38,130 nt of DNA from Streptomyces benahoarensis (lineage in GTDB: Bacteria; Actinomycetota; Actinomycetes; Streptomycetales; Streptomycetaceae). Below the pieces are notes generated by a model. It was not told the origin of the DNA and made no database searches. It was given only the letters and a program-made list of their open reading frames with translations. The first letter of the stretch is position 1. Each line of letters opens with the position of its first letter. The stretch spans positions 1-38,130 of the forward strand of contig NZ_VKJP01000021.1 in NCBI RefSeq assembly GCF_007280575.1, given 5' to 3'. Below, one piece after another: positions 16,051 through 23,683 of the stretch. Both the position numbers and the translations under genes were made by a program.

Positions 16051-17049
16051 TTACTGGCCCACCCGCCCGTCGACGCGCTCGCGCAGCAGATCCGCGTGGC
16101 CGCAGTGGCGGGCGTACTCCTCGATCCGGTGGACCATCAGCTCCCGGATCGCGATCTTGTCCTTGCCCACCCGCTCGCCCAGATCCGGGTGGGCGGCCAG
16201 CGCGGCATCGGTCGCCTCCTGTTCGCGCTCCAGGTCGCGGTAGGCGGCGTCGACCACGGACTGCTCGGCGACGGCGTCGTCGAAGTCCGCGTCCCGCGCG
16301 CCGTACAGCTTCGCCAGCGGGGTCTCGTCGCCGATCCAGTTGCGCCAGTCCCGCTCCGTCTCGGCGAGATGCCGCACCAGGCCGAGCAGCGACATCGTCG
16401 ACGGCGGCACCGACCGACGTGCCAACTGCTCCGCGTCCAGCCCCCCGCACTTCATCCGCAGGGTCAGGCGATACCCCGTCAGGAAGTCCTGGAGCGTGGC
16501 GAGTTCGCCGTCCGGACTGGGACCGGTGTTCTCGCGGGGGTCATCGTCCGGATCTGCCCACATGTCGGGGTAGACGGTTGCCTGGGTCCACCGTTCGAGT
16601 TCCTCACTCATACGGGCATGATGGCGTCCGGTGACCCCGGGCGCCACCTGATTTCCCGGGCCCTGAGCGGGCCACCCGCCGTACGGCACGGTCAGCAGCT
16701 CCATGAAGTGCCCCGCGGGATCGAGGAAGTGGACGCCGCGCCCGCCGTCGTGGTTGATCTCCCCGGGGCGTTCGCCGTGCGGATCGGCGTAGTGCGTGAT
16801 GCCGCGGCGCGCGATCTTCGCGTACGCCGCGTCGAACACCTCCTCGGAGACGAGGAAGGCGTAGTGCTGCGGGGCGATGTCGCCGGCGGGGACGGTGGCG
16901 AAGTCCAGGGTGACGCCGTTGCCCAGCGCGACCGCGACGAACGGCCCCCGCTCCGCGGTGATTTCCAGGCCCAGCAGTTCCGTGAGGAACGCGGCGGATT
17001 CCCGGTTGTCCCGGGCATGGACGATGGTGTGATTCAGCTCGACCGACAT
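16051..17049 (-). CDS. VOC (glyoxalase-like) / DinB-DUF664 fusion protein
   Basis: One open frame of 332 residues joins two protein families normally encoded separately. Residues 1-125 are a vicinal oxygen chelate domain: LNHTIVHARDNRESAAFL, HYAFLVSEEVFD, ITHYADPHGERPGEINH and FLDPAGHFMELLTVPYGG. A 20-residue Gly/Pro linker follows. Residues 147-332 are a DinB-like four-helix domain of the DUF664 type, with MSLLGLVRHLAETERDW and LMVHRIEEYARHCGHADLLRERVDG, whose histidines usually bind a metal. The VOC start at 17049 has GGAGG upstream. The second-domain Met147 (16611) has no ribosome binding site, which supports one fused polypeptide rather than two genes. Both families include metal-dependent, often thiol-assisted detoxification enzymes; mycothiol-linked chemistry is possible but unproven. 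Loss of an intervening stop between formerly separate genes is the simplest origin. Confidence 0.8.
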   Translation of the reverse strand: MSVELNHTIVHARDNRESAAFLTELLGLEITAERGPFVAVALGNGVTLDFATVPAGDIAPQHYAFLVSEEVFDAAYAKIARRGITHYADPHGERPGEINHDGGRGVHFLDPAGHFMELLTVPYGGWPAQGPGNQVAPGVTGRHHARMSEELERWTQATVYPDMWADPDDDPRENTGPSPDGELATLQDFLTGYRLTLRMKCGGLDAEQLARRSVPPSTMSLLGLVRHLAETERDWRNWIGDETPLAKLYGARDADFDDAVAEQSVVDAAYRDLEREQEATDAALAAHPDLGERVGKDKIAIRELMVHRIEEYARHCGHADLLRERVDGRVGQ

Positions 17050-17141
17050 GGAATGCCTCCGAAGGCATGTCCCGGCACCTCCATGCCTCACCCGCCCGGT
17101 GACCGGCACGCGATGCCGTTGCGGACGCTCATCGCTGTTTT

Positions 17142-17172
17142 CCCGGCCCGTCAACCGTGGTTGAGGGCCGGG
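17142..17172. terminator. Imperfect hairpin, likely terminator
   Basis: CCCGGCC pairs with GGCCGGG and TCAACC with GGTTGA, interrupted by a small internal bulge. It lies between the VOC-DinB start and the end of the broken deaminase gene, so it probably ends transcription of the latter. Confidence 0.6.
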
Positions 17173-17277
17173 GCGGCGACGGCCTCACGCCGCCCGTTCC
17201 ACCGCGGCGGCCGGACCTGGGGTGCGGGCGAGGGCGGCGGTCGCTGCCGCCGGGCCGTGGCCGATGCGGCGCGCGGA

Positions 17278-18244
17278 TCAGGCGAGTACGCCGTCCCGGG
17301 CGACGACCCGGCCGCCGCGTACGACGAGGTCGCGCGCGGGCAGGTCCACCACGATCTGCGGGACGCACTCGCCGTGCACCGGCTGGGCGCCACGGTGGTC
17401 AGCGCGATGTCCAGGTCACGCAGGTCCGCGGCGACCGCCGCCAGTTCCGCGTCGGGCAGGCCCGGCAGACAGAAGACATGACTGACCGTCACCTTGCCGC
17501 GCAGTGACAGAGCCCGGGTGCGGTCGATGATGCCGCGCAGCGACGTGAGGCCCTTCTCGCCCGGTCGTGCAGATGGATGTCCAGCCCCACGCCGTACCGG
17601 TCCGCGAGGCCGAAGAGCAGATCGAGCTGTGCGTCCGGCGCCCCGTCGAAACCGATCGGGTCGATGCCGCCGACGAAGTCCACCGTGCCGCTGCGCGCCG
17701 CCTCCGTCAGCAGCTCCGCCGTGCCGGGGGTGCGGATGACGCCGTGCTGCGGGAAGGCCACGATCTGCACGTCGAGGGCGTGCCGCAGCCGCTCGCGGGC
17801 CTGCGCCAGGCCCTCCGCACCGGCCAGCCCGTACGCCGGGGCGACATCGGCGTGCGCGCGCATCGCCCGGGTGCCGCGGGTGACGGCGTGCGCCATCAGC
17901 CCGTACGCCCGCTCCGCGACGGACCGGTGCTGACGGCGGAACAGCTCGGCGTCCTGCGCCGCGAACTCCTCGATGGAGTGCGCCGCCCGGCGCGACTCCC
18001 AGGGGCCGCCCCACGTCGTCTTGTCGGGGTGGATGTGCGCGTCGACCAGCGTCGGCAGCGCGATACGGCCGCCGCCGTCGATCACCTCGGCGTCGGCGGG
18101 CGCCGCCCGGCCGCTGATCAGGCCGTCGACGACGGTGAGGTCCACCGGACGCGCCGCCCCGAAGGGCCGTACGTCACGGAAGACCACCGGGCGGCCGGTG
18201 ACGGCCCCGGCACCGCGCCGGGACGGATCGGGGGCGGGTGTCAT
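17278..18244 (-). pseudogene. Cytosine-deaminase-like amidohydrolase, frameshifted and internally deleted
   Basis: The ATG at 18244 (AGGAG upstream) begins a normal amidohydrolase: an N-terminal beta-sandwich, then the metal motif LVDAHIHPDKTTWGGPW, VDFVGGIDPIGFDG and GLDIHLHD. At about 17560 one base is missing, because GEKGLTSLRGIIDRTRAL and KVTVSHVFCLPGLPDAELAA continue in the next frame. At about 17376-17392, after DIALTTVAP, a second break occurs: the sequence jumps to ECVPQIVVDLPARDLVVRGG followed by RVVARDGVLA and the stop at 17278. About 130 residues that should hold the last metal-binding Asp (SDxxRDSW-type motif) are absent. The gene cannot make an active enzyme. It is paralogous to the truncated gene at 9348-10388. 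The intact N-terminus shows the part that the other copy has lost. Confidence 0.88.
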
Positions 18245-18406
18245 GGCGACTCCTGGGGGATGCGGTGGGTCGGGCGGGTCAGGTGGCTTCGATGGGCGGT
18301 CGGTGTGCCCCGGCCGGGGGAGGGGACCGGGGCACACCGGGCACCGCGCCCCGGCCGGACCGCGCGCCGGCGGCGCCCCGCCGTTCGCCCGGCCGGGCCC
18401 CACGCG

Positions 18407-19708
18407 TCAGTCCCGGACCGGCAGTCCGGCGCGCACCACGTGGCGGGGCTTGGTGAGGACGGACAGGTCGGCGAGCGGGTCGCCGTCCACCACGATCACA
18501 TCGCCCGCGAAGCCGCGCGCCGGGCGACCCGCCGTGCGCTCCACGCCGAGCAGCCGGGCGGCGCCGGTCGTGGCGGTGCGGATCGCGTCCAGCGCCGACA
18601 GTCCCGCCGCGTGCATCAGCGTGATCTCCCGGCCGATCGGCTCGACCGTCCCGCCGGACGAGTCGGTGCCCGCCGCCAGCGGAACGCCCAGCTCATGGGC
18701 GGTGCGCACGGCCTCCTTGAGGATCGGCAGATAGGTGCGGCCGCGTTCGTCGAGCACCGGGTCGGCATCGCCGATCATCCCGGCGATGGCGGTCAGCGTC
18801 GGCGTGAAGTGCGTGCCCCGGCGCCGCATGTCGCGCAGCGTGCGCTCGCCGACGAACACACCGTGCTCCAGGGAGCGGATGCCCGCCCGCACCGCGTCGT
18901 CGCAGCCGCGCTCGCTGTAGCTGTGGCACAGCACGCCCTTGCCGCCGCGCCGCGCCGCCGCCACGACCTCGGACAGCTGCTCGTACGAGTAGACCTGCGT
19001 CAGCGGGTCCTGTTCGGGCAGGCCGGCGCGCTCGTTGACCCGGGTCTTGATCACGTCGGCGCCGCGGGCGAGGTTGACCTCCACGACGCGGCGCAGCGCC
19101 TGCGCGGACCGCACCCCGTCCCGAAGCCGCGCGAGCGGGGTGAGGTCGGGGTCGGCGAGGACCGTGTCCCCCAGGTCGGGCGTGACGAAGACGCCCGCGG
19201 CCCGCAGCCGGGGCGCCTGCTCGGGGGCCTGGCGGGCCAGTTCCCGTACGGCGATGTCCTGGTAGAAGTTGGTCGAGCCGCTGCGCGCGCTGGTGGCGCC
19301 CTGGCGGACCGCGTCCCGGGCCTCGGTGGCGGTGTTGAGGTGGATGTGCGCGTCGATCAGGCCCGGCAGCACCCAGCGGCCGTGCGCATCCAGGCGCGGG
19401 ATGCCCTTCGGTACGGCGGTACGGGAGCGGGCCCCGGCGGCGTGCACCACCCCGTCGCGGATGACGACGACCGCGTCCTCGGTGACCTCGCCGGTCGCCG
19501 GGTCGAGCAGCGTGCCGCCCTCGACGACGAGATCACCGGTGGGCCCGGCGCCGGTCCCCGGGCCGCGCCCGGAGTCCCGTGCCGGGGCGGCGACGGCGCC
19601 CGGTGCGGCCGAGAGGGCGGCGGCCGTCCCGGCGAGGGCGGCGGCCCCGGCGAGCACGCCACGGCGGGTGACCCGGCTGGACGGGGGCGGCACGTTCTCG
19701 ACACACAT
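18407..19708 (-). CDS. Tat-exported metal-dependent amidohydrolase
   Basis: A 433-residue amidohydrolase. The N-terminus has a twin-arginine signal (VTRRGVLAGAAALAG, Arg15-Arg16, followed by an Ala-rich core to about residue 41), so the folded enzyme is probably secreted. The mature part has the subtype-I metal site: His121 and His123 in GLIDAHIHLN, probable carbamylated Lys221 in ADVIKTRVNERAG, His262 in CHSYSERG, His282 in SLEHG, and Asp349 in AAGTDSSGG. DVIVVDGDPLADLSVL closes the beta-sandwich. This pattern matches imidazolonepropionase/prolidase-like amidohydrolases, so cleavage of a cyclic amide or Xaa-Pro-type peptide is likely; the substrate is unknown. The ATG at 19708 has AAGGAGC upstream. 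A perfect palindrome about 60 nt upstream probably controls it. It lies 162 nt downstream of the start of the broken deaminase gene on the same strand. Confidence 0.88.
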   Translation of the reverse strand: MCVENVPPPSSRVTRRGVLAGAAALAGTAAALSAAPGAVAAPARDSGRGPGTGAGPTGDLVVEGGTLLDPATGEVTEDAVVVIRDGVVHAAGARSRTAVPKGIPRLDAHGRWVLPGLIDAHIHLNTATEARDAVRQGATSARSGSTNFYQDIAVRELARQAPEQAPRLRAAGVFVTPDLGDTVLADPDLTPLARLRDGVRSAQALRRVVEVNLARGADVIKTRVNERAGLPEQDPLTQVYSYEQLSEVVAAARRGGKGVLCHSYSERGCDDAVRAGIRSLEHGVFVGERTLRDMRRRGTHFTPTLTAIAGMIGDADPVLDERGRTYLPILKEAVRTAHELGVPLAAGTDSSGGTVEPIGREITLMHAAGLSALDAIRTATTGAARLLGVERTAGRPARGFAGDVIVVDGDPLADLSVLTKPRHVVRAGLPVRD

Positions 19709-19768
19709 GGCGGGCTCCTTCGACGTTCTCTGCCTACGGCACGGACGGCCGGTCAACGGATGGCCCAA

Positions 19769-19780
19769 TTGGTATACCAA
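19769..19780. promoter_or_regulatory. TTGGTATACCAA palindrome, likely regulator operator
   Basis: A perfect 12-bp palindrome 60 nt upstream of the Tat amidohydrolase start. Its TGGT..ACCA core resembles operators bound by GntR-family repressors of the FadR group (TnGTnnnACnA-like). A half-similar copy, TTTGGTATGCC, lies about 105 nt further out at 19875. The rest of 19709-20084 holds no supported gene. Confidence 0.55.
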
Positions 19781-20084
19781 AATGGTGGGGTGCGACAAGG
19801 GCCGTTACCTGGGAGATCGTCCGCTGCGGTACCAGGCTTCTCGCGGGTACGGAGGGGGCGGCGCCTGTGCGGGGTTTGGTATGCCGGGCGCGAGGGCATG
19901 GACCGACGCGCTCCCGCCGCGCGCGTACCTCCGCACGCCGCGGGCAGCCCGGGCCGAGGGCGCACGTACCGGGACGCCCCCCGCGCGCACCCGAGTCGCG
20001 CCGGGCCCGGCCCCCGGCTCGCCCGCCACGACAGCCCCGAGGCGGCCGGACGCCGTCCACCGGCCGCCCCGCGCAGGGCCCGGT

Positions 20085-20510
20085 TCACGGCAGCAGCCGC
20101 TGCTCCTTCGCCACCGCCACCGCCCCGGCGCGGGTGTCCACGCCGCGCTTGTCGTAGATGCGGCCCAGGTGGGTCTTGACCGTCGCCTCGCTGATGAACA
20201 GCGCCTTGGCGATGGAGCGGTTGCCCAGGCCCTGGGCGAGCTGGGCGAGGATGTCCCGCTCCCGGTCGGTCAGGGTCGGGCGCGGCTGCCGCATCTGCGC
20301 CATCACCCGGCCGGCGACCGGCGCCGACAGCGCGGTGCGGCGGCCCTGCGCCGCCGCGTGGATCGCCGCGAACAGCTCCTCGGGCCGCTCCGCCTTCAGC
20401 AGATAGCCCGTCGCGCCCGCCTCGATGGCCCGGGTGATGTCCGCGTCCGTGTCATACGTCGTCAGCACCAGCACATGCGGCGACGGGCCGGCGGCCGTCA
20501 GGCGGCGGGT
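20085..20510 (-). pseudogene. LuxR/NarL-type response regulator, N-terminal half missing
   Basis: About 141 residues of a NarL-type response regulator. The remaining part starts at TRRLTAAGPSPHVLVLTTY (end of the receiver beta3-beta4 region), includes the signalling Thr/Tyr switch and GYLLKAE with the conserved Lys, and ends with an intact LuxR helix-turn-helix (LTDRERDILAQLAQGLGNRS, then ISEATVKTHLGRIYDKRGV). The first ~60 receiver residues with the acidic pocket and phospho-accepting Asp are absent. A start codon exists at 20591, but the residues it would add are antisense to the neighbouring LanC-like fragment and look unrelated. So the 5' end was lost in a deletion at about 20511-20519. 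No partner histidine kinase is present. Confidence 0.8.
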
Positions 20511-20519
20511 GGTCCGGCG

Positions 20520-20651
20520 AGGGACACGGACGGGGTCGTCAACGGCGCCGGCCTCCTCACCGGCGCCTCCGGCGTCGCCCTCGCCCTCCACGCCTACGCG
20601 ATCGACGCGCCCCCGGCCAGCGGCTGGGACGCGGCCCTCCTCCTGAGCTGA
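20520..20651 (+). pseudogene. C-terminal remnant of a LanC-like lanthionine cyclase
   Basis: Only the last ~43 codons are left, reading RDTDGVVNGAGLLTGASG then VALALHAYAIDAPPASGWDAALLLS and a TGA. The GLLTGASGVALALHA helix and GWDAALLLS ending are characteristic of the C-terminus of LanC cyclases, which close thioether rings in lanthipeptides. The zinc ligands are upstream in such proteins and missing here. The normal downstream terminator is still in place. The fragment abuts the truncated response regulator, both broken at the same point. Confidence 0.7.
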
Positions 20652-20662
20652 CCGGCGGCACC

Positions 20663-20688
20663 GGCCCGGGGCGCCGTAGCCCCGGGCC
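20663..20688 (+). terminator. Hairpin terminator after LanC-like remnant
   Basis: Perfect 10-bp arms (GGCCCGGGGC / GCCCCGGGCC) with a 6-nt loop, 11 nt after the remnant's stop. Confidence 0.8.
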
Positions 20689-20744
20689 GCGCGTCTCAGC
20701 GCCGCGTGAAGCGGGAATTCCGGAAAACCGGCCCAGGGAACGCA

Positions 20745-20790
20745 AAAGGCGCCCCGGCCGATGCCCTACGGCACCCACCGGAACGCCTTT
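20745..20790 (-). terminator. Possible terminator of crp/fnr-like gene
   Basis: AAAGGCG and CGCCTTT arms flank a GC-rich loop just past the minus-strand stop at 20800. On the minus strand the right arm is followed by a short T-run (CCTTTTGCG). The stem is short and the loop long. Confidence 0.4.
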
Positions 20791-20799
20791 CCGCGGAAA

Positions 20800-21459
20800 C
20801 TACGGAGCGGACACGCAGTGCGCGGCGATCTCGCGGAGATACGGCGCGTCGAGAACGCGGATCAGGGCCCGTTCCGCCCGGACCCGCTGGGCGCCGAACC
20901 GGGTCAGTGCCTTGGTGACGGAATTGCGTCCCACGCCGAGATGCTGGGCCAGGTCCTCGCGGGTGAGCGAGAACGTGTGCACGCCGCAGATCTCTGCCAG
21001 GCGGAGCAGCGTCGCCGCCAGCCGCTGGTCGATGGCGCCCTCGGACACCTGGGTCTGCTCCCACAGCCGGTTCACCGCATACGCCGCCAACTGCGTCGCC
21101 AGGTCGTACTCCTTGACGAAGCGGCGGAAGGTGTCCGCCGGAACGATGGCGACTTCGCAGACGCCAAGGGTACGAACGTCGGCCAGCCGCAGGCCTCCGG
21201 CCTGGACGGCCATTTCGCCCAGCACCTCGCCCGGCCCACGGAAGGCGAGCAACCGCTCCCGCCCGTCGGCGTCGGTGCGTACCACCTTCACCATGCCCCG
21301 GAGCAGCGCGCAGACATGCGTTCCGGAGTCGCCCTGCCGCAGCAGGATCTCACCGGCCGGATGCGGACGCCGCGGATGGTTCGCCAGTGCCGCCCACGCC
21401 TCCGGCGGGACGAGGTCGCGCAGGACATACGCCGGGGCGGCGCCGGACTGTTCGCTCAT
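20800..21459 (-). CDS. Crp/Fnr family transcriptional regulator
   Basis: A 219-residue regulator. Residues about 15-130 form a cyclic-nucleotide-binding-type beta-roll: HPAGEILLRQGDSGTHVCALLRGMVKV and LLAFRGPGEVLGEMAV. No cysteine cluster for an Fe-S centre is visible, so cyclic nucleotide or another small ligand, or none, is more likely than an Fnr-type oxygen sensor. A long dimer helix (about 130-160) leads to the C-terminal Crp helix-turn-helix TREDLAQHLGVGRNSVTKALTRF. The ATG at 21459 precedes MSEQSG; upstream in-frame codons run into the merR gene. It lies 44 nt after the merR stop on the same strand, so the two may be co-transcribed. Targets unknown. Confidence 0.9.
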   Translation of the reverse strand: MSEQSGAAPAYVLRDLVPPEAWAALANHPRRPHPAGEILLRQGDSGTHVCALLRGMVKVVRTDADGRERLLAFRGPGEVLGEMAVQAGGLRLADVRTLGVCEVAIVPADTFRRFVKEYDLATQLAAYAVNRLWEQTQVSEGAIDQRLAATLLRLAEICGVHTFSLTREDLAQHLGVGRNSVTKALTRFGAQRVRAERALIRVLDAPYLREIAAHCVSAP

Positions 21460-21503
21460 ACGATCACGCTGGAGCAACGCCCGGCGCCACCGCGCCGGAA
21501 TGG

Positions 21504-22493
21504 TCACTTCTCCTTCCCGGCTGCGTCCCGCGCCACCGGGCCCGCCCCGTCCCCGTCGCGCAGATCCCGGCCGCCGCACAGAGCCCGCAGGAACCAGGAG
21601 TGCACCGGCACCAGGTGCGGCAGCACCGACCAGCCGTTGACGGCCCACACCAGACGCCAGTACCGCTCGGCGCGGGGGTCGTGCGCCTCCGTCAACTGCT
21701 CGGTCAGCCAGGCACGGAACCCCGCGTCCGGGGCGCGTCCGCACGCCTCGGCGAACCGTCGTACGAGACCGTCGACCAGCGCCGTCGCCTGCGCGCCGTA
21801 CGGATCGAGCTCCGCGTCCCGCGCCTCGGCGAGGGCGTGGTGGGCGTCCCGCGTCACCTCCTCCCCGGCGAGCGCTTCGAAGGCGAGCGGTTCCCCGGAC
21901 GCCTGGCGGGCGGCCGAACGCCCCATCCGGGCGCGGAAATCCGCGTCGCCCAGGAGCCCGGCGATCTCCGTCCAGGCGGTGACCTGGTCGGCGGACGGGT
22001 CCTCCGGCAGATCGGGCAGTGCGGTGCGCACCATCGCCGCCGCGGCCGGATCGTGCCCGGCGCCGAAGGTGGCGTCCAGGAAGTCGTCGATGAGCCGGCG
22101 GCGTTCCGCGCCGGTCAGCTGGGTGAGTCGGTGCATCAGTGTGGTCTCCTCGGGTCCGGTGCCGCGCGCGGCCGCGGCGCGCAGCACGCTCCGGCGCAGC
22201 CGTAGCGCACGGATCTGCACCTCGACGGCCTCGGCCTGCGCCAGCGCCACCCGCGCCATCGGCAGCTCGTGGTCGAGTACCCGGCGGATCGTCGCGAGGC
22301 CGATGCCCAACTCCCGCAGGGAGCGGATCAGGTCGAGGCGTTGCAGGGCGGCGGGGGCGTAGCGCCGGTGTCCGGCGTGGGTGCGGTCGGCCGGTGGGAC
22401 CAGCCCCTCGTCGGAGTAGAACCGGATGGTGCGCACGGGCACGCCGGTGCGCCGGGAGAGTTCCCCGATCGAGTAGCGGGTCGTTCCGTCCAT
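21504..22493 (-). CDS. MerR family transcriptional regulator
   Basis: A 329-residue MerR regulator. The N-terminal winged helix-turn-helix is clear: YSIGELSRRTGVPVRTIRFYSDEGLVPPADR, then HRRYAPAALQRLDLIRSLRELGIGLATIRRVL. The dimer helix follows at about 75-110. The remaining ~200 residues are helical, with FLDATFGAGHDPAAAAM and WLTEQLTEAHDPRAERYWRLV, and probably bind an effector; they are not a cysteine-type metal site. The ATG at 22493 lies directly at the predicted transcription start of a MerR-type promoter with a 19-bp spacer and internal dyad, so the gene is probably autoregulated and leaderless. The next gene downstream is the Crp/Fnr regulator. Confidence 0.9.
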   Translation of the reverse strand: MDGTTRYSIGELSRRTGVPVRTIRFYSDEGLVPPADRTHAGHRRYAPAALQRLDLIRSLRELGIGLATIRRVLDHELPMARVALAQAEAVEVQIRALRLRRSVLRAAAARGTGPEETTLMHRLTQLTGAERRRLIDDFLDATFGAGHDPAAAAMVRTALPDLPEDPSADQVTAWTEIAGLLGDADFRARMGRSAARQASGEPLAFEALAGEEVTRDAHHALAEARDAELDPYGAQATALVDGLVRRFAEACGRAPDAGFRAWLTEQLTEAHDPRAERYWRLVWAVNGWSVLPHLVPVHSWFLRALCGGRDLRDGDGAGPVARDAAGKEK

Positions 22494-22499
22494 GGCGCC

Positions 22500-22530
22500 A
22501 TCCTGGAGTCTCCAGCCGCTGGAGAGGCAA
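22500..22530 (-). promoter_or_regulatory. MerR-type promoter with 19-bp spacer and operator dyad
   Basis: On the minus strand a -35 box TTGCCT (22530-22525) and a -10 box CAGGAT (22505-22500) are 19 nt apart, the overlong spacing typical of MerR-controlled promoters. The spacer contains a perfect dyad, TCTCCAG-CGG-CTGGAGA (22509-22525). The -10 ends 6 nt before the merR ATG, so the transcript should begin at or within a base of that ATG. Confidence 0.8.
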
Positions 22531-22767
22531 CACGCATGCTCCGCGCGACGGCGGGACGCGCCGCCCGGCCCTCGCCCGCCGCGTCCGTGCGGCCCGGGCC
22601 TCGCATCCAGACATAGCCGGGTATCTCCCTCCACGGCGTCGCCCCGTTTGTCAATGGACTGTGGAGACAAGGGGGCTGGGCACCGAGCGGGCGCTGCGCC
22701 GTGGGAGTCTCGGTGATCAAGGAAGGCTCACTCACGGGTGAGCGGTACCACCCCGCAAGGAGAGAAG

Positions 22768-23394
22768 ATGCGCGCCCACACCCTGTCCCTCGCCGGTCTG
22801 GCCCTCGTCGCCGGGCTCACGCTCACGGCCTGCGACGGAGGGGACAGTTCCGCGGTGAGCGAGGCGTCCTCCTCCGCCCAGGGTTCCGGCGACTCCTCGC
22901 AGAGGGGCGGCAACACCCCGGCCCCCGCCGACAAGGGCTCCGCCCCCAACGAGTCCGGCTCCGGCTCCGGTTCCGGTTCCGGCAGCGCACCGGCGGGCGG
23001 CGCGAGCGATGCTTGCAAGACCGCGCAGCTCGACTTCAGCCTCTCCGGCGGCATGGGCGAGGGCAGCTACCTGGTCAACCTCAAGAACACCGGGTCCGCC
23101 GCCTGCACCCTCCAGGGCTTCCCGGGCGTCGACCTCAAGGGCAAGGACGGCACCATCAGCGCCACCCGCAGCAAGCTCACCGGGCCGAAGGTCGACGTCA
23201 AGCCCGGCGAGGAGGCCCGCTTCACCCTGCACGTCCCGCCGAACACCTCCGGCGGCAGCGGCGTGACCTTCACCTCCCTGATCGTCACCCCGCCCAACGA
23301 GACCCACTCCCACTCCGTGCCCGCCAGCATCAACCTCCCCGCCTCCGACAAGCCCGCGGCCGTCACGGTCGACCCGGTCGGCATGGGCAAGTAA
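22768..23394 (+). CDS. DUF4232 family lipoprotein
   Basis: A 208-residue exported protein. A basic start and hydrophobic core (LSLAGLALVAGLTL) end in the lipobox LTAC, so Cys22 should be lipidated and the protein tethered to the outer face of the membrane. A Ser/Gly/Pro-rich spacer with alternating SG repeats covers about 25-85. The C-terminal domain (about 90-205) starts DACKTAQLDFSLSG and contains YLVNLKNTGSAACTLQGFPGVDL, a typical DUF4232 pattern with two cysteines. The function of this actinobacterial family is unknown. The ATG at 22768 has AAGGAGAG upstream; an upstream in-frame start at 22738 would add residues before the signal sequence and is disfavoured. Monocistronic, followed by a terminator. 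Confidence 0.88.
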   Translation: MRAHTLSLAGLALVAGLTLTACDGGDSSAVSEASSSAQGSGDSSQRGGNTPAPADKGSAPNESGSGSGSGSGSAPAGGASDACKTAQLDFSLSGGMGEGSYLVNLKNTGSAACTLQGFPGVDLKGKDGTISATRSKLTGPKVDVKPGEEARFTLHVPPNTSGGSGVTFTSLIVTPPNETHSHSVPASINLPASDKPAAVTVDPVGMGK

Positions 23395-23424
23395 CACCGT
23401 CGCCGACGGACCCGAGCCGGCCAC

Positions 23425-23462
23425 GCCCCCGCCGGCGACCTGTACCGGCACCCGGCGGGGGC
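23425..23462 (+). terminator. Hairpin terminator after DUF4232 gene
   Basis: Perfect 11-bp arms (GCCCCCGCCGG / CCGGCGGGGGC) with a 16-nt loop, 30 nt after the stop. Confidence 0.75.
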
Positions 23463-23504
23463 CGGATCATTCCGGGGCCCGGCCTTGGCCGGTCACCCGC
23501 CACG

Positions 23505-23660
23505 CGGTACCTTCGGTGCGATATCGACGACGGCACGACGGAAGCCGGTGCAACTCCGGCACGGTCGCGCCACTGTGTGCACGCCGCTCCTTCCCACGGA
23601 CGGGGCGGCGTGTGAGTCAGACCCGGGGCCGTCGTCCTGTGCACCACCGAGAGGGGACGC
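23505..23660 (+). promoter_or_regulatory. Cobalamin riboswitch controlling cbtBA
   Basis: The leader of cbtB contains the conserved cobalamin riboswitch core GGAAGCCGGTGCAACTCCGG (23540-23559), then GCGCCACTGTG (23567-23577), a variable stem (GCCGCTCC ... GGGGCGGC) and GTGAGTCAGACCC (23611-23623). These are the usual P3-P6 elements. It ends about 25 nt before the cbtB start, near GAGCTCCCCAAGGAGG, so ligand binding could control access to that ribosome binding site. High cobalamin should lower synthesis of the cobalt importer. The ends are approximate. Confidence 0.88.
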
Positions 23661-23683
23661 GAGCTCCCCAAGGAGGCACCGCC

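Noticed and set aside
17142..17277. Possible short gene between the VOC-DinB start and the broken deaminase end
   Set aside because: Only a hairpin and GC-rich sequence are visible; no start with a ribosome binding site and no family match.
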